A stretch of DNA of 64,000 nucleotides from Polaromonas sp. YR568. Its GTDB lineage: Bacteria; Pseudomonadota; Gammaproteobacteria; Burkholderiales; Burkholderiaceae_C. The translations under genes and the position numbers were made by a program. The notes beneath the pieces were generated by a model, which worked only from the letters and a program-made list of their open reading frames with translations, made no database searches and was not told where the DNA came from. The DNA is taken from NCBI RefSeq assembly GCF_900116715.1, contig NZ_FPBM01000003.1, positions 310,001-374,000 of the forward strand, given 5' to 3'. Below are positions 46,805 to 61,922 of this stretch, in pieces. Numbering within the stretch: position 1 is the first letter of the stretch; each line of letters opens with the position of its first letter.

Positions 46805-48075
46805 GCTTTGACTCGCTCGATATCAGCGCCGATTCCGCGCAGCTTGGCTTCCATCTGGTCGTAGCCGCGGTCCAGGTGGTAGATGCGGTCCACCAGCGTC
46901 TCGCCTTCGGCCACCAGGCCGGCGATCACCAGGCTGGCGGAGGCGCGCAAATCGGTGGCCATCACGGTGGCGCCCGACAGCTTTTCAACGCCCTCCATCA
47001 CGGCAATCTTGCCGTCGATCTGAATCTTCGCGCCCAGGCGCACCATCTCGTTGACGTGCATGAAACGGTTTTCAAAAATCGTCTCGGTCACCGTGCTGCT
47101 GCCCTGCGCAATGGCGTTCAGCGCCATGAACTGCGCCTGCATGTCGGTCGGAAAACCAGGGTACTCGGTGGTGCGGAAGGACTGAGCCTTCATGCGGCCG
47201 CTGGCCTGAATGCGAATGGAACCCTCGCTCGCCGTCACGGTCGCACCGGCTTCACGCAGCTTGTCGATCACGGCGTCGAGGTGGTCGGCGCGGCCGTGCT
47301 TCAGCACAACATCGCCACCGGCAGCCGCCACCGCGCACAAAAAGGTGCCGGTCTCAATACGGTCGGCTACCACCTGGTGGGTGCAACCGTGCAGGCGATC
47401 CACACCCTGGATGCGGATGCGGCGCGTGCCGTGGCCTTCAATCTTGGCGCCCATCTTGATGAGCATCTCGGCCAGGTCGCCGATCTCGGGCTCCTGCGCG
47501 GCGTTTTCCAGAATCGTCTCGCCCTCGGCCAGGCTGGCGGCCATGAGGAAGTTTTCCGTGCCGGTCACCGTCACCATGTCGGTGGTGATGCTGGCGCCTT
47601 TGAGACGCTTCTGGCCGGCCGGCAGCTTGGCGATCATGTAGCCGTGCTCGACCACGATCTCGGCGCCCATGGCCTGCAGACCTTTGATGTGCTGGTCGAC
47701 TGGGCGCGAGCCGATGGCGCAACCACCCGGCAGCGACACCGTGGCCTCGCCAAAGCGCGCCAGCAGCGGGCCCAGGGCCAGCACGGAGGCGCGCATGGTC
47801 TTGACGAGTTCGTAAGGCGCTTCGGGCGAGCTCAGAGGGCCGGCATTGATCACCACAGTGCTGGGCGCCGCCTCGCTGCGATCGGCCTCCACGCCCATGT
47901 TGCGGATCAGCTTGAGCATGGTGGAGACGTCCTGCAGGCGCGGCACGTTCTGCAGCGTGACTGTGTCGGCCGTGAGCAGCGCGGCGCACAGCTCCGGAAG
48001 CGCGGCGTTCTTGGCGCCAGAGATTTCGACCGTGCCGGCCAGCGACTTACCGCCCTTGATGAGTAATTTGTCCAT
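46801..48075 (-). CDS. murA: UDP-N-acetylglucosamine 1-carboxyvinyltransferase
   Basis: A 424-residue enzyme of the first committed step of peptidoglycan synthesis. [20 protein letters not shown] starts the protein. Cys119 in [16 protein letters not shown] is the PEP-binding residue that fosfomycin alkylates, so the enzyme should be fosfomycin-sensitive in principle. It overlaps hisG by 4 bp and follows the BolA-like gene by 9 bp. The murA-hisG link is common in Burkholderiales. Confidence 0.97.
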   Translation of the reverse strand: MDKLLIKGGKSLAGTVEISGAKNAALPELCAALLTADTVTLQNVPRLQDVSTMLKLIRNMGVEADRSEAAPSTVVINAGPLSSPEAPYELVKTMRASVLALGPLLARFGEATVSLPGGCAIGSRPVDQHIKGLQAMGAEIVVEHGYMIAKLPAGQKRLKGASITTDMVTVTGTENFLMAASLAEGETILENAAQEPEIGDLAEMLIKMGAKIEGHGTRRIRIQGVDRLHGCTHQVVADRIETGTFLCAVAAAGGDVVLKHGRADHLDAVIDKLREAGATVTASEGSIRIQASGRMKAQSFRTTEYPGFPTDMQAQFMALNAIAQGSSTVTETIFENRFMHVNEMVRLGAKIQIDGKIAVMEGVEKLSGATVMATDLRASASLVIAGLVAEGETLVDRIYHLDRGYDQMEAKLRGIGADIERVKA

Positions 48076-48084
48076 GTCGTTCTT

Positions 48085-48336
48085 TTAGTTCGCGTTGGCG
48101 TTATTGCTGGCCCATTCGGCCGGTGTATAGGTTTTCATCGAGAGCGCATGCACCTCGTCGGTCTGCATACGGCCGCCCAAGGTGGCGTACACCTTCTGGT
48201 GGCGCTGGATCAGGCGCTGACCCTCGAAAGCGCTGGACACCACGGTGGCGTACCAGTGACGGCCGTCGCCCGACAGCTCGATGTGCTCACAGGGCAGGCC
48301 TGCGGCGATGATGGATTGGAGTTCTTCGCTGGTCAT
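48085..48336 (-). CDS. BolA/IbaG family protein
   Basis: An 83-residue BolA-like protein. GDGRHWYATVVSSAFEGQRLIQRHQKVYATLGG with the final MQTDEVHALSMKTYTP matches the IbaG (YrbA) branch, found next to murA and the mla genes. BolA proteins pair with monothiol glutaredoxins to handle [2Fe-2S] clusters. It lies 2 bp after the ABC permease gene. Confidence 0.93.
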   Translation of the reverse strand: MTSEELQSIIAAGLPCEHIELSGDGRHWYATVVSSAFEGQRLIQRHQKVYATLGGRMQTDEVHALSMKTYTPAEWASNNANAN

Positions 48337-48338
48337 GT

Positions 48339-49094
48339 TTAGTGTCGTATTTTGTAGCCGGTGCGCAGCATGTTGACGGCAATCGCGCTGACAGTCAGCA
48401 AGGCTGCCGTGACGATGCCCAGGCTCAACCAGGGGGAAACGTCGCTGACGCCGAAAAATCCATAACGGAAACCGTCGATCATGTAGAAAAACGGGTTGAG
48501 GTGGCTGACTTTCTGCCAGAAAGGCGGCAGCGAGTGAATCGAATAAAACACGCCGCTCAGGAAGGTCATCGGCATGATGACAAAGTTCTGGAAGGCCGCC
48601 ATCTGGTCGAATTTTTCAGACCAGAGCCCGGCGATCACGCCCAGCGCGCCCAGCATGGCCGCGCCCAGCACGGCAAACAGCACGATCCACAACGGCGCCA
48701 CAAAAGAGGGCTGGCCAAAAAACACGGTGACGGCAAACACGCCCGCCCCCACCAGGAGGCCACGCGCCACCGACGAGCCGACATACGCAAAGAACCAGTG
48801 CCAGTGCGACAGCGGCGTGAGCAGCACAAACACCAGGCTGCCCATGATCTTGCTCTGGATCAGCGAGGAAGAGCTGTTGGCGAACGCGTTTTGCAGCACA
48901 CTCATCATCACCAGGCCCGGCACCAGGAAGGCGGTGTAGCTGACCTGGTTGTAAACCTTCACCTGGTCTTGCAGCACATGGCCGAAGATCAGCATGTAGA
49001 GCACGGCGGTCAGCACGGGCGCGCCCACGGTCTGAAAACCGACCTTCCAGAAGCGCAGGGACTCTTTGTAGAGCAGTGTTTGCCAGCCGTTCAT
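48339..49094 (-). CDS. ABC-2 type transporter permease (YadH-like)
   Basis: A 251-residue permease with six membrane helices and the ABC-2 signature LNPFFYMIDGFRYGFFG near the C-terminus. MPMTFLSGVFYSIHSLPPFWQKVSHLNP is typical of YadH. It forms a pair with the ATPase gene upstream, overlapping by 4 bp. The exported substrate is unknown. Confidence 0.9.
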   Translation of the reverse strand: MNGWQTLLYKESLRFWKVGFQTVGAPVLTAVLYMLIFGHVLQDQVKVYNQVSYTAFLVPGLVMMSVLQNAFANSSSSLIQSKIMGSLVFVLLTPLSHWHWFFAYVGSSVARGLLVGAGVFAVTVFFGQPSFVAPLWIVLFAVLGAAMLGALGVIAGLWSEKFDQMAAFQNFVIMPMTFLSGVFYSIHSLPPFWQKVSHLNPFFYMIDGFRYGFFGVSDVSPWLSLGIVTAALLTVSAIAVNMLRTGYKIRH

Positions 49095-50056
49095 GTTGCT
49101 ACTTTCGCGAGGTCCACCGTCACAGCCGGAGCCTCAATGGCTGGTTTCTTGTTCATGACGTCCAGGAAGACGTCTTCCAGATCGGCTTTGCGGATTTCAA
49201 CGTCTTCGGCAACCAGCCCCGCCTCGCGGATGGCTGCGAGGTATTGCTCGATGTCGTTGGCGTTGTGCGCCGGGAACTGCACGATGCGGCCCGTAATGCG
49301 GGCTTGCGCCGCCAGGTGCGTAGGCAATTCACTGTCGATTTTGAAGCGCAACACATTGGAGGACGCGGCCTTGAGCAGCTCCGAAGTCTGCGCCAGCGCC
49401 ACCACCCGCCCCTGCTTGAGCATGGCGATGCGGCTGCACAACGCCTCGGCTTCTTCAAGGTAATGCGTGGTGAGCAGCACCGTACTGCCCTGCTTGTTGA
49501 GTTTGGCGATGAATTGCCACAGGGTCTGGCGCAGCTCCACATCGACGCCGGCGGTGGGTTCGTCCAGCACGATGACCTGCGGCTTGTGCACCAGCGCCTG
49601 CGCGACCAGCACGCGGCGTTTCATGCCGCCCGAGAGCTGGCGCATGTTGGCATTGGCCTTGTCGGCCAGGCCCAGGCTGACCAGCAATTCGTCGATCCAG
49701 TCGTCGTTGTGCTTGATGCCGAAATAACCGGACTGGATGCGCAGCGCCTCGCGCACGGTGAAAAAGGGGTCAAAGACCAGTTCCTGCGGCACCACGCCGA
49801 GCTTGCGCCGGGCGTTGGCGTAGTCGGTCAATACATCGCTGCCGTGGACCTTGACGGTGCCGCTGCTGGCGCGCGACAAGCCGGCCAGGATGCTGATGAG
49901 GGAGGTTTTTCCAGCGCCGTTGGGGCCTAGCAGTCCAAAAAATTCGCCCTGCTGGATATCAAAACTGACATCGTCAAGCGCTTTGACAATGGGCCCCGTC
50001 TGATTTCGCGTGGAGGAGTAGGTTTTGGAGACGGACTGGAATGAGATCGCTGGCAT
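49091..50056 (-). CDS. ABC transporter ATP-binding protein (YadG-like)
   Basis: A 321-residue ATPase. Walker A is LLGPNGAGKTSLISIL, signature RQLSGGMKRRVLVAQAL, Walker B VIVLDEPTAGVD, with the switch histidine in LLTTHYLEEAEAL. The C-terminal 80 residues form the domain usual in YadG/DrrA-type exporters. It overlaps the permease gene by 4 bp, and the mlaB gene lies 75 bp upstream. Confidence 0.92.
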   Translation of the reverse strand: MPAISFQSVSKTYSSTRNQTGPIVKALDDVSFDIQQGEFFGLLGPNGAGKTSLISILAGLSRASSGTVKVHGSDVLTDYANARRKLGVVPQELVFDPFFTVREALRIQSGYFGIKHNDDWIDELLVSLGLADKANANMRQLSGGMKRRVLVAQALVHKPQVIVLDEPTAGVDVELRQTLWQFIAKLNKQGSTVLLTTHYLEEAEALCSRIAMLKQGRVVALAQTSELLKAASSNVLRFKIDSELPTHLAAQARITGRIVQFPAHNANDIEQYLAAIREAGLVAEDVEIRKADLEDVFLDVMNKKPAIEAPAVTVDLAKVAT

Positions 50057-50131
50057 GAGCCCGTCATTTTAAGGGCGGATGCTGTTTTATCGGGCCTGGC
50101 GGCCAAATGCCCTGCGCCGGGACTCGCGGCC

Positions 50132-50422
50132 TCAGGCTGCCGGGGCGGCAGCGGCGGGTATCAGTTCCGCCACGCCATACAGGCCTGCCAGCTGGCGCAG
50201 GCGGGCCGGCAGGCCGGCAACCGAAAACGTCTTGCCGGCGGCCAGCGCTTCACGCCGGCACTCCAGCAGCACCGCCAGGGCAGAGGAGTCAAACTCCTTC
50301 AGCGCACCCGCATCGGCCACCACGCCGGCCGGCTGGGACAGCACGGCCTGCTTGAGGCCGCGGGCGAACCCGGCAGCCTCGGCATGCGTGAGAACGGGAG
50401 GAAGCGTCAGCACCGGTGGCAA
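50132..50422 (-). CDS. mlaB: STAS-domain protein, MlaB
   Basis: A 96-residue STAS domain. VADAGALKEFDSSALAVLLECRREA contains the conserved DSSAL motif that contacts the MlaF ATPase. MlaB is the cytosolic stabilising subunit of the MlaFEDB phospholipid transporter. The identity is supported by its place right after mlaC (6 bp). Confidence 0.9.
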   Translation of the reverse strand: MPPVLTLPPVLTHAEAAGFARGLKQAVLSQPAGVVADAGALKEFDSSALAVLLECRREALAAGKTFSVAGLPARLRQLAGLYGVAELIPAAAAPAA

Positions 50423-50428
50423 CCCTGC

Positions 50429-51088
50429 TCAGGGCTTCTTGGCGGCAGCCGCGCCGGCGCCGGCACCCGTATTGGACTGATTGCGCTGCACCAGCGATGC
50501 GATCAGGCCGTCAACGCCCTTGGCGTTGATTTCCTGGGCGAACTGGGTGCGGTAGGTTTCCACCAGCCACACGCCCAGCACGTTCAGGTCATAAATCTTC
50601 CAGCCGGTGGCGGTTTTTTCCATGCGGTAATCGAGCTGGACGGGGTCGCCCCGGCCCAGGACTTCGGTGCGAACCACGACTTCGGTGTCAGCCGGCTCTG
50701 CACGCAGCGGCTTCACATTGACGCTCTGGTCGCTGACTTGCGCCAGCGCACCGGAATAGGTGCGGATCAGCAGGGTCTTGAATTCGTCCTGCAGCTTCTT
50801 TTGCTGCTCGGGTGTGGCCTGGCGCCAGTTACGGCCCACGGCAGCGGCCGTCATGCGCGTGAAGTTCACGTTGGGCATGATTTTGCTGTCGACGAGCGCC
50901 AGCACCTTGGTCAGGTCACCGGCTTTCACGGCCTTGTCGGTCTTGATGTTGTCCAGCACTTCGGCCGACACACGTTTGATCAGGGCGTCAGGAGCCTCGA
51001 CCTGTTGGGCGCGGACGAAAGGAGCGGCGCCCATCAGAGCCAGGCTAAGGGTGGCGGTCAACAAATGGCCAAGCGTTCTACGTTTCAT
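50429..51088 (-). CDS. mlaC: Periplasmic phospholipid-binding protein MlaC
   Basis: A 219-residue protein that shuttles phospholipid between MlaA in the outer membrane and MlaFEDB. A signal peptide (1-27, cleaved at VRA-QQ) leads to the MlaC fold, with GRNWRQATPEQQKKLQDEFKTLLIRTYS as the signature. ATG 51088 is chosen because it begins the signal peptide. The 216-bp gap before it, after mlaA, has no promoter that I can support. Confidence 0.94.
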   Translation of the reverse strand: MKRRTLGHLLTATLSLALMGAAPFVRAQQVEAPDALIKRVSAEVLDNIKTDKAVKAGDLTKVLALVDSKIMPNVNFTRMTAAAVGRNWRQATPEQQKKLQDEFKTLLIRTYSGALAQVSDQSVNVKPLRAEPADTEVVVRTEVLGRGDPVQLDYRMEKTATGWKIYDLNVLGVWLVETYRTQFAQEINAKGVDGLIASLVQRNQSNTGAGAGAAAAKKP

Positions 51089-51304
51089 GATGTTCCTTCT
51101 AGAGCGAAACATACGGCTGCCGGGATCGCGGCACTCCGGTCAGATACCTGGAGTGTTAATGCGCCTGAAAACCGATGGTTCTGGGGAGATTTTGCGGGAT
51201 TGTGTCCGGGCTGGCGATGAAGTTATGCGGCAGTCTTGTAAATATTGTTGGAACAGTGCTTAACAAGGCCTTATTAGGGCCCCGTTCAAGCCTGTTTCAT
51301 CTTT

Positions 51305-52075
51305 TTACTTGGCAGCCGGCGCGGCAGGGGCGGTCTGAGCGCCTTCAGGCAGGTCAAAACGCTCTTCTTTTTCGGCGGAAGCGTTGCCGATCAGGCTGTT
51401 GCGGCGCTGCTGGTAAATCTCGCGGGTAAAGCTGTATTTATCAAGCGCGGCCTGATCCAGCACATTGCCTGCGCCCAGCAGGTTGGCGCGCACATTGACA
51501 ACGCGCAGCGTCGTCAGGGAGTTGCGGGCGCGGACGTTGCTGGCCTGGGTGACCAGATCGAGCTGGGAGTCCACCACCAGGCCCGCCGTATCGCGCACCG
51601 AGGAGGGGCCAAGCAAAGGCAGCACGAGGTAAGGGCCGGAGCCCACGCCCCAAACGCCCAGGGTCTGCCCGAAGTCTTCCGTGTGTTTCGGGATCTTCAT
51701 TTCAGAGGCCACATCAAAAATGCCGCCCAGGCCCCAGAGGGTGTTGGTGGTGACGCGCGCCAGGCTGTCGGCAGCCGCTTCGCCCTTGCCTTGCAGCACG
51801 TTGTTGACGATGGACCAGACGTCCGAAATATTGCCGAAAAAGCTGGTGACGCCGGTGCGCACCGGCTGCGGCGTGACATCGCGGTAGGCCGTGGCCACCG
51901 GTTTGAGGACAGCCTTGTCCAGGCCCTCATTGAAATTGAACATGGTCCGGTTGAACGGCTCCAGCGGGTCGGCCGGATTGGCGCCTGGCCCGGTGGCACA
52001 TCCCTGCAGCAGCGCCAAGGCCAAAACAGCGCCGGCCCACCCTGTAGATTTCTTCATCGTGTTGTTGTTTGTCAT
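51305..52075 (-). CDS. mlaA: Outer-membrane lipoprotein MlaA (VacJ)
   Basis: A 256-residue lipoprotein. The lipobox LLQGC puts the lipidated cysteine at residue 26. DPLEPFNRTMFNFNEGLDKAVLKP is the family signature, followed by GPSSVRDTAGLVVD. MlaA takes misplaced phospholipids from the outer leaflet of the outer membrane. Its ATG overlaps the mlaD stop by 4 bp; an internal ATG at 52057 is an alternative. In E. coli mlaA lies apart from the mlaFEDCB operon, but here it is within it. Confidence 0.95.
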   Translation of the reverse strand: MTNNNTMKKSTGWAGAVLALALLQGCATGPGANPADPLEPFNRTMFNFNEGLDKAVLKPVATAYRDVTPQPVRTGVTSFFGNISDVWSIVNNVLQGKGEAAADSLARVTTNTLWGLGGIFDVASEMKIPKHTEDFGQTLGVWGVGSGPYLVLPLLGPSSVRDTAGLVVDSQLDLVTQASNVRARNSLTTLRVVNVRANLLGAGNVLDQAALDKYSFTREIYQQRRNSLIGNASAEKEERFDLPEGAQTAPAAPAAK

Positions 52076-52578
52076 TTTTTTTCTGTCGTCGCTGGTGGCG
52101 GTGCAGACCCTGATCCGGAACTGCTGTCCGCCGCTTTACTGTATAAAAACTGGCTGATCAGATTCTCAAGCACCACGGCCGACTGCGTGTTTTTGATCAC
52201 GTCGCCCGCGGCAAAATTCTTCTCGTCTCCACCGGCCTCCACGCCGATGTATTGCTCACCCAACAGGCCGCTGGTCAAAATTTTCAGCGAACTGTCTTTT
52301 GGAAAGACATAACGGCTTTCCATGGCCAGATTGACGCTGGCCTGGTAGGACTTGTCGTCGAAAGTGATATTTTCAACCCGTCCGACCACCACACCCGCAC
52401 TTTTTACCGCGGCGCGCGGCTTCAGGCCGCCAATATTGTCGAACTTCGCCGTGATCTTGTAAGAACTGTCGAAATTCAGTGAAAGAAGGTTGGCGGACTT
52501 CAGCGCCAGAAACAGGATGGCCGCGCCCCCAATCAGGACAAACAGGCCAACCCAGAGATCATTTTTGGAGCGTTGCAT
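52072..52578 (-). CDS. mlaD: Phospholipid ABC transporter substrate-binding subunit MlaD
   Basis: A 168-residue MCE protein with one N-terminal membrane helix (LWVGLFVLIGGAAILFLAL) and a single MCE domain (about 38-118, KFDNIGGLKPRAAVKSAGVVVG). Hexamers of MlaD form the periplasmic channel. ATG 52578 begins the conserved MQRSKNDLWVG; the frame is open to 52623. mlaE lies 106 bp upstream, a larger gap than others in the operon. Confidence 0.95.
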   Translation of the reverse strand: MQRSKNDLWVGLFVLIGGAAILFLALKSANLLSLNFDSSYKITAKFDNIGGLKPRAAVKSAGVVVGRVENITFDDKSYQASVNLAMESRYVFPKDSSLKILTSGLLGEQYIGVEAGGDEKNFAAGDVIKNTQSAVVLENLISQFLYSKAADSSSGSGSAPPPATTEKK

Positions 52579-52684
52579 GGTTCTTCTTTCAGTGGCCCTG
52601 GAGGGCTGCCCTGCACCATTCACTCAAGGCGAGCACTGGAACGGTGGATTTTCTCATGGGCGGATTAAAAATGTTTTAGGGTGG

Positions 52685-53479
52685 TTAAAGGCTGAACATG
52701 GACGCGGTCAGCAGGAAATCGAGCCCCAGCACGGCCAGCGAGGCGACAACCACCGTGCGGGTCGTGGCACGCGAGACGCCCTCTGGCGTGGGCTGCGCCT
52801 CAAAACCCTGGTGCAGAGCCACAAAAGTGACGGTTACGCCAAAGACAAAACTCTTGATAATGCCGTTGCCCACGTCGCGCCAGACGTCCACGCCGGACTG
52901 CATCTGGCTCCAGAAGGAGCCCGCATCAATGCCGATCATGACCACACCGACCAGCCAGCCGCCTATGATGCCCACGGCGCTGAAGACGGCGGCCAGCAGG
53001 GGCATGGCGATGATGCCGCCCCAGAAACGCGGCGCCAGAATGCGCCGAACCGGGTCCACCGCCATCATTTCCATGGCCGAAAGCTGCTCGCCGGCCTTCA
53101 TCAGGCCGATTTCGGCCGTGAGCGCGGTGCCAGCGCGGCCGGCAAACAGCAGCGCAGTGACCACAGGCCCCAGCTCGCGCACCAGGCTGAGCGCCACCAG
53201 CAGGCCCAGCGCCTCGGCCGAGCCGTAGCGCTGCAGCGTGTAGTAGCCCTGCAGGCCCAGAACAAAGCCGACAAACAGGCCCGACACGGCAATGATGGCC
53301 AGCGAGTAATTGCCCAAAAAGAAGATCTGGTCGCGCACCAGGCCAAAGCGGGCCAGCGCGGGGCCGGTCAGGGCCACCAGCCGCGACATCAGGCGGGCGG
53401 CATAGCCCAGTTCGGCCAATTGGCCGCGCACGGCAAAGCCCAGGCTGGAAATCAGGGTGACGGGGTTGTAGCGGCTCAT
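52685..53479 (-). CDS. mlaE: Phospholipid ABC transporter permease MlaE
   Basis: A 264-residue permease with five membrane helices. [34 protein letters not shown] is the family signature, where the EQ/EM helix contacts MlaF. It overlaps mlaF by 4 bp. Confidence 0.96.
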   Translation of the reverse strand: MSRYNPVTLISSLGFAVRGQLAELGYAARLMSRLVALTGPALARFGLVRDQIFFLGNYSLAIIAVSGLFVGFVLGLQGYYTLQRYGSAEALGLLVALSLVRELGPVVTALLFAGRAGTALTAEIGLMKAGEQLSAMEMMAVDPVRRILAPRFWGGIIAMPLLAAVFSAVGIIGGWLVGVVMIGIDAGSFWSQMQSGVDVWRDVGNGIIKSFVFGVTVTFVALHQGFEAQPTPEGVSRATTRTVVVASLAVLGLDFLLTASMFSL

Positions 53480-54321
53480 GCGCGCTCCCCTTTTTTGACG
53501 GCCGCGTTGCCGAAATCAGCCTCCACGCCGGGCCCGGGGTAATGGAATTTCACGGGGCCTTCGCTTTCGGCGTTAACGAACTGGTGCACCAGCGGGTCGG
53601 TCGAACGCCTGACCTCATCGGGCGTGCCCTGGGCGGCGATGCTGCCGTTGGCCAGGATGATGACTTTGTCGGCGATGCGGAAGGTTTCTTCCAGGTCGTG
53701 CGAAACGATGATGCTGGTGATGCCTAGCGTGTCGTTGAGCTGGCGTATGAGCTGCGCGGCGGTGCCGAGCGAGATAGGGTCCAGCCCGGAAAACGGCTCG
53801 TCGTACATGATGAGTTCGGGGTCCAGGACGATGGCCCGCGCCAGCGCCACGCGGCGGGCCATGCCGCCGGAAATCTCGCTGGGCATCAGGTCGCGTGCAC
53901 CGCGCAGGCCCACGGCGTTGAGCTTCATCAGCACGATGTCGCGGATCAGGCTGTCCTGCAGCGCGGTGTGCTCGCGCAGCGGGAAGGCGACGTTGTCAAA
54001 CACGCTCAGGTCGGTAAACAGCGCGCCAAACTGGAACAGCATGCCCATGCGCCGGCGGGCGGCATACAGCTCGGCCTGCACCAGCTTGCCGACGTCCTGC
54101 CCGTCAAACGTGACGGTGCCGCTGGTGGCTTTTTGCTGGCCGCCTATGAGGCGCAGCACGGTGGTTTTGCCGCCACCCGACGCGCCCATGAGCGCCGTGA
54201 CCTTGCCGCGAGGCACAGACAGCGTGACCCGGTCCAGGATGACGCGGTCGCCCGCGGAGCCTGGGTAGGAGAAGGTCACATCCTTGAATTCAACCAGTGA
54301 TGAAGCTGAGGTGTCGGCCAT
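53476..54321 (-). CDS. mlaF: Phospholipid ABC transporter ATPase MlaF
   Basis: A 281-residue ATPase. Walker [15 protein letters not shown], signature [17 protein letters not shown], Walker [16 protein letters not shown] and the switch histidine in IIVSHDLEE are complete. The C-terminal tail (about 20 residues after the [14 protein letters not shown] segment) resembles the MlaF extension that reaches the partner subunit. It is the first gene of the 19-kb block and lies 208 bp from gltD. Confidence 0.95.
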   Translation of the reverse strand: MADTSASSLVEFKDVTFSYPGSAGDRVILDRVTLSVPRGKVTALMGASGGGKTTVLRLIGGQQKATSGTVTFDGQDVGKLVQAELYAARRRMGMLFQFGALFTDLSVFDNVAFPLREHTALQDSLIRDIVLMKLNAVGLRGARDLMPSEISGGMARRVALARAIVLDPELIMYDEPFSGLDPISLGTAAQLIRQLNDTLGITSIIVSHDLEETFRIADKVIILANGSIAAQGTPDEVRRSTDPLVHQFVNAESEGPVKFHYPGPGVEADFGNAAVKKGERA

Positions 54322-54486
54322 TGGAAAGAGGAAAAGCCAACGGTCGCGTCGGCGGTGCTAGGGGAATGCCCTAATGATACGGGGTTTGGCCCGCCCCTTC
54401 CCGGTAAGTAATACCAGCCTGTAATACCGTAGGGCCGTACCGGAACCGGGCAGCACCCGCCCAGCTTCCCATCTACAGCGGGGTCA

Positions 54487-54519
54487 GCCCCAATCGCCGC
54501 AGCGGGCGATTATTGGGGC
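54487..54519. terminator. Hairpin between gltD and mlaF
   Basis: GCCCCAAT-CGCC pairs with GGCG-ATT-ATTGGGGC across a short loop, just after the gltD stop. There is no T run on either side, so it may be a stability element or a factor-dependent terminator. Confidence 0.45.
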
Positions 54520-54529
54520 CGGGCGGCGG

Positions 54530-55996
<1,467 letters not shown>

Positions 55997-56062
55997 GATG
56001 AAGTCCTGTGCAATTCTCTTAAGCGTTTTGTGCTTTCCGCCCGCACACAACGGGCGTTAGCG

Positions 56063-56080
56063 GCTATAAATTCGATAGCA
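56063..56080. repeat. Core-only copy of the dispersed small repeat between gltB and gltD
   Basis: GCTAT-N7-ATAGC (GCTATAAATTCGATAGC) is a palindromic core as in the other copies; the downstream part is not conserved. Confidence 0.4.
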
Positions 56081-56103
56081 ATGCGTTAGTCGGCGCAGCC
56101 GGC

Positions 56104-60849
<4,746 letters not shown>

Positions 60850-60960
60850 GGCGGTTCCTCGTCAGTTGGGGATGAGGGCGGTGCCAAGCGGCCCCTAAAA
60901 GGCCTGGCAACGCTTCCATCCGCAAGGTTCATAATTTTTCGCAGGGAATGGGAGCATATT

Positions 60961-60978
60961 GCATTGCAACAACAATGC
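60961..60978. promoter_or_regulatory. Inverted repeat upstream of gltB
   Basis: GCATTG-CAACAA-CAATGC lies about 112-129 bp before the gltB start. It could be an operator of a regulator of glutamate synthase, but I cannot name one. Confidence 0.35.
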
Positions 60979-60991
60979 CAAGCGTTTTAAA

Positions 60992-61845
60992 TGGGGTCAG
61001 ATTCTAATTAAATGCCGATTAATTTAATCAACTTTAAAATGGGGACACATTAAATTTGATAGCAAAGTTTCCATATTTGATACGGTCTAAGCTCCGCTTT
61101 CGTCCTCCCGTTTGATTCGAACAGGCCGCCCGGGCTGATTTTTGGTGACGCGGCGCTCCGTCCGCTTTTGCAGCTCCGCGACAAAACCCTCACCGCCCAA
61201 AGCCCAGCCGCTCAGCGCGGATCGGGTCAGCTGGTCCTGCTGCTCCAGCGTGATGCCGGCGCGCACCAGTTCGGCGTAGGCCGCCTCACGGGCAAAGGGC
61301 GTGTTACCCAGCGCCCAGACCAGCGGGTGCGGCGTCAGCAGGCTGTCGACCCGCAGGCCGGCGTAGTGGCCGTAGCTGGACCAGGGGTAGTCTTTGGCCT
61401 CCGCCACCAGGCCCTCGCGGACTGGGTTGAGATCCAGGTAAGCCATGCACGGCAACAGGTGAGGCTCAGCCTCGATCACGGTGGCGCGGTAGCGCCCTTC
61501 CCACAAAGTGCCGGAGCGGCCCTGGCTGTCGTTGAAGTAGCGCACGTAGCGCCGCCCGGCGGCTTGCATCATTTGCGGCAGGCCTTCTGCCGTGGAAGGT
61601 GTTGCGAGCAGGTGGAAGTGGTTGCCCATCAGCACATAGGCATGCAGGGCAACGCCGAATTTGCGGGCGCTTTCGTCCAGCAGTCCCAGAAACATCTGGT
61701 GGTCGGCGGCCGAAGAAAAGACGGTTTGCCGGTTATTGCCCCGCTGGATGATGTGATGCGGGTAGCCGGGAAGCGTCAGACGGGGAAGACGGGCCATGGA
61801 ATGCAATACCGGAAGTTTGCATCATGATATTTGAATCTGACCCCA
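60992..61845 (-). mobile_element. RAYT transposase unit flanked by inverted repeats
   Basis: The transposase gene is flanked by TGGGGTCAGATTC-N-AAT at 60992-61008 and its inverted copy at 61829-61845, 13 bp of which are identical. A related motif TGGGGACACATT lies at 61040-61051. The flanks are AT-rich compared with the rest of the window. This resembles the flanks of REP-associated tyrosine transposases. Confidence 0.65.
61087..61797 (-). CDS. REP-associated tyrosine transposase (Y1, RAYT)
   Basis: A 236-residue IS200-like transposase. PGYPHHIIQRGNNRQTVF at the N-terminus, the HUH motif in MGNHFHLLATP and YLDLNPVREGLV with DYPWSSYGHY are the family features, so it looks intact. RAYTs act on REP-type hairpins and are usually single-copy, domesticated genes. 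I choose ATG 61797 (MARLPRL); an ATG at 61806 is also in frame. The C-terminal basic region (RRVTKNQPGRPVRIKRED) may bind DNA. Confidence 0.85.
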   Translation of the reverse strand: MARLPRLTLPGYPHHIIQRGNNRQTVFSSAADHQMFLGLLDESARKFGVALHAYVLMGNHFHLLATPSTAEGLPQMMQAAGRRYVRYFNDSQGRSGTLWEGRYRATVIEAEPHLLPCMAYLDLNPVREGLVAEAKDYPWSSYGHYAGLRVDSLLTPHPLVWALGNTPFAREAAYAELVRAGITLEQQDQLTRSALSGWALGGEGFVAELQKRTERRVTKNQPGRPVRIKREDESGA

Positions 61846-61922
61846 ATTTCTCAACCCACAGCGCAGCGAGTTGAGCGAAGCGGAGCGCGGTCAAGCGCTC
61901 TGGCACAACGGCTCAGCAACGC

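Noticed and set aside
61040..61070. TAAATTTGATAGCAAAG near the transposase as a further copy of the GCTAT-N7-RTAGC repeat
   Set aside because: The left half of the core is missing, so it cannot be told from chance in an AT-rich flank.
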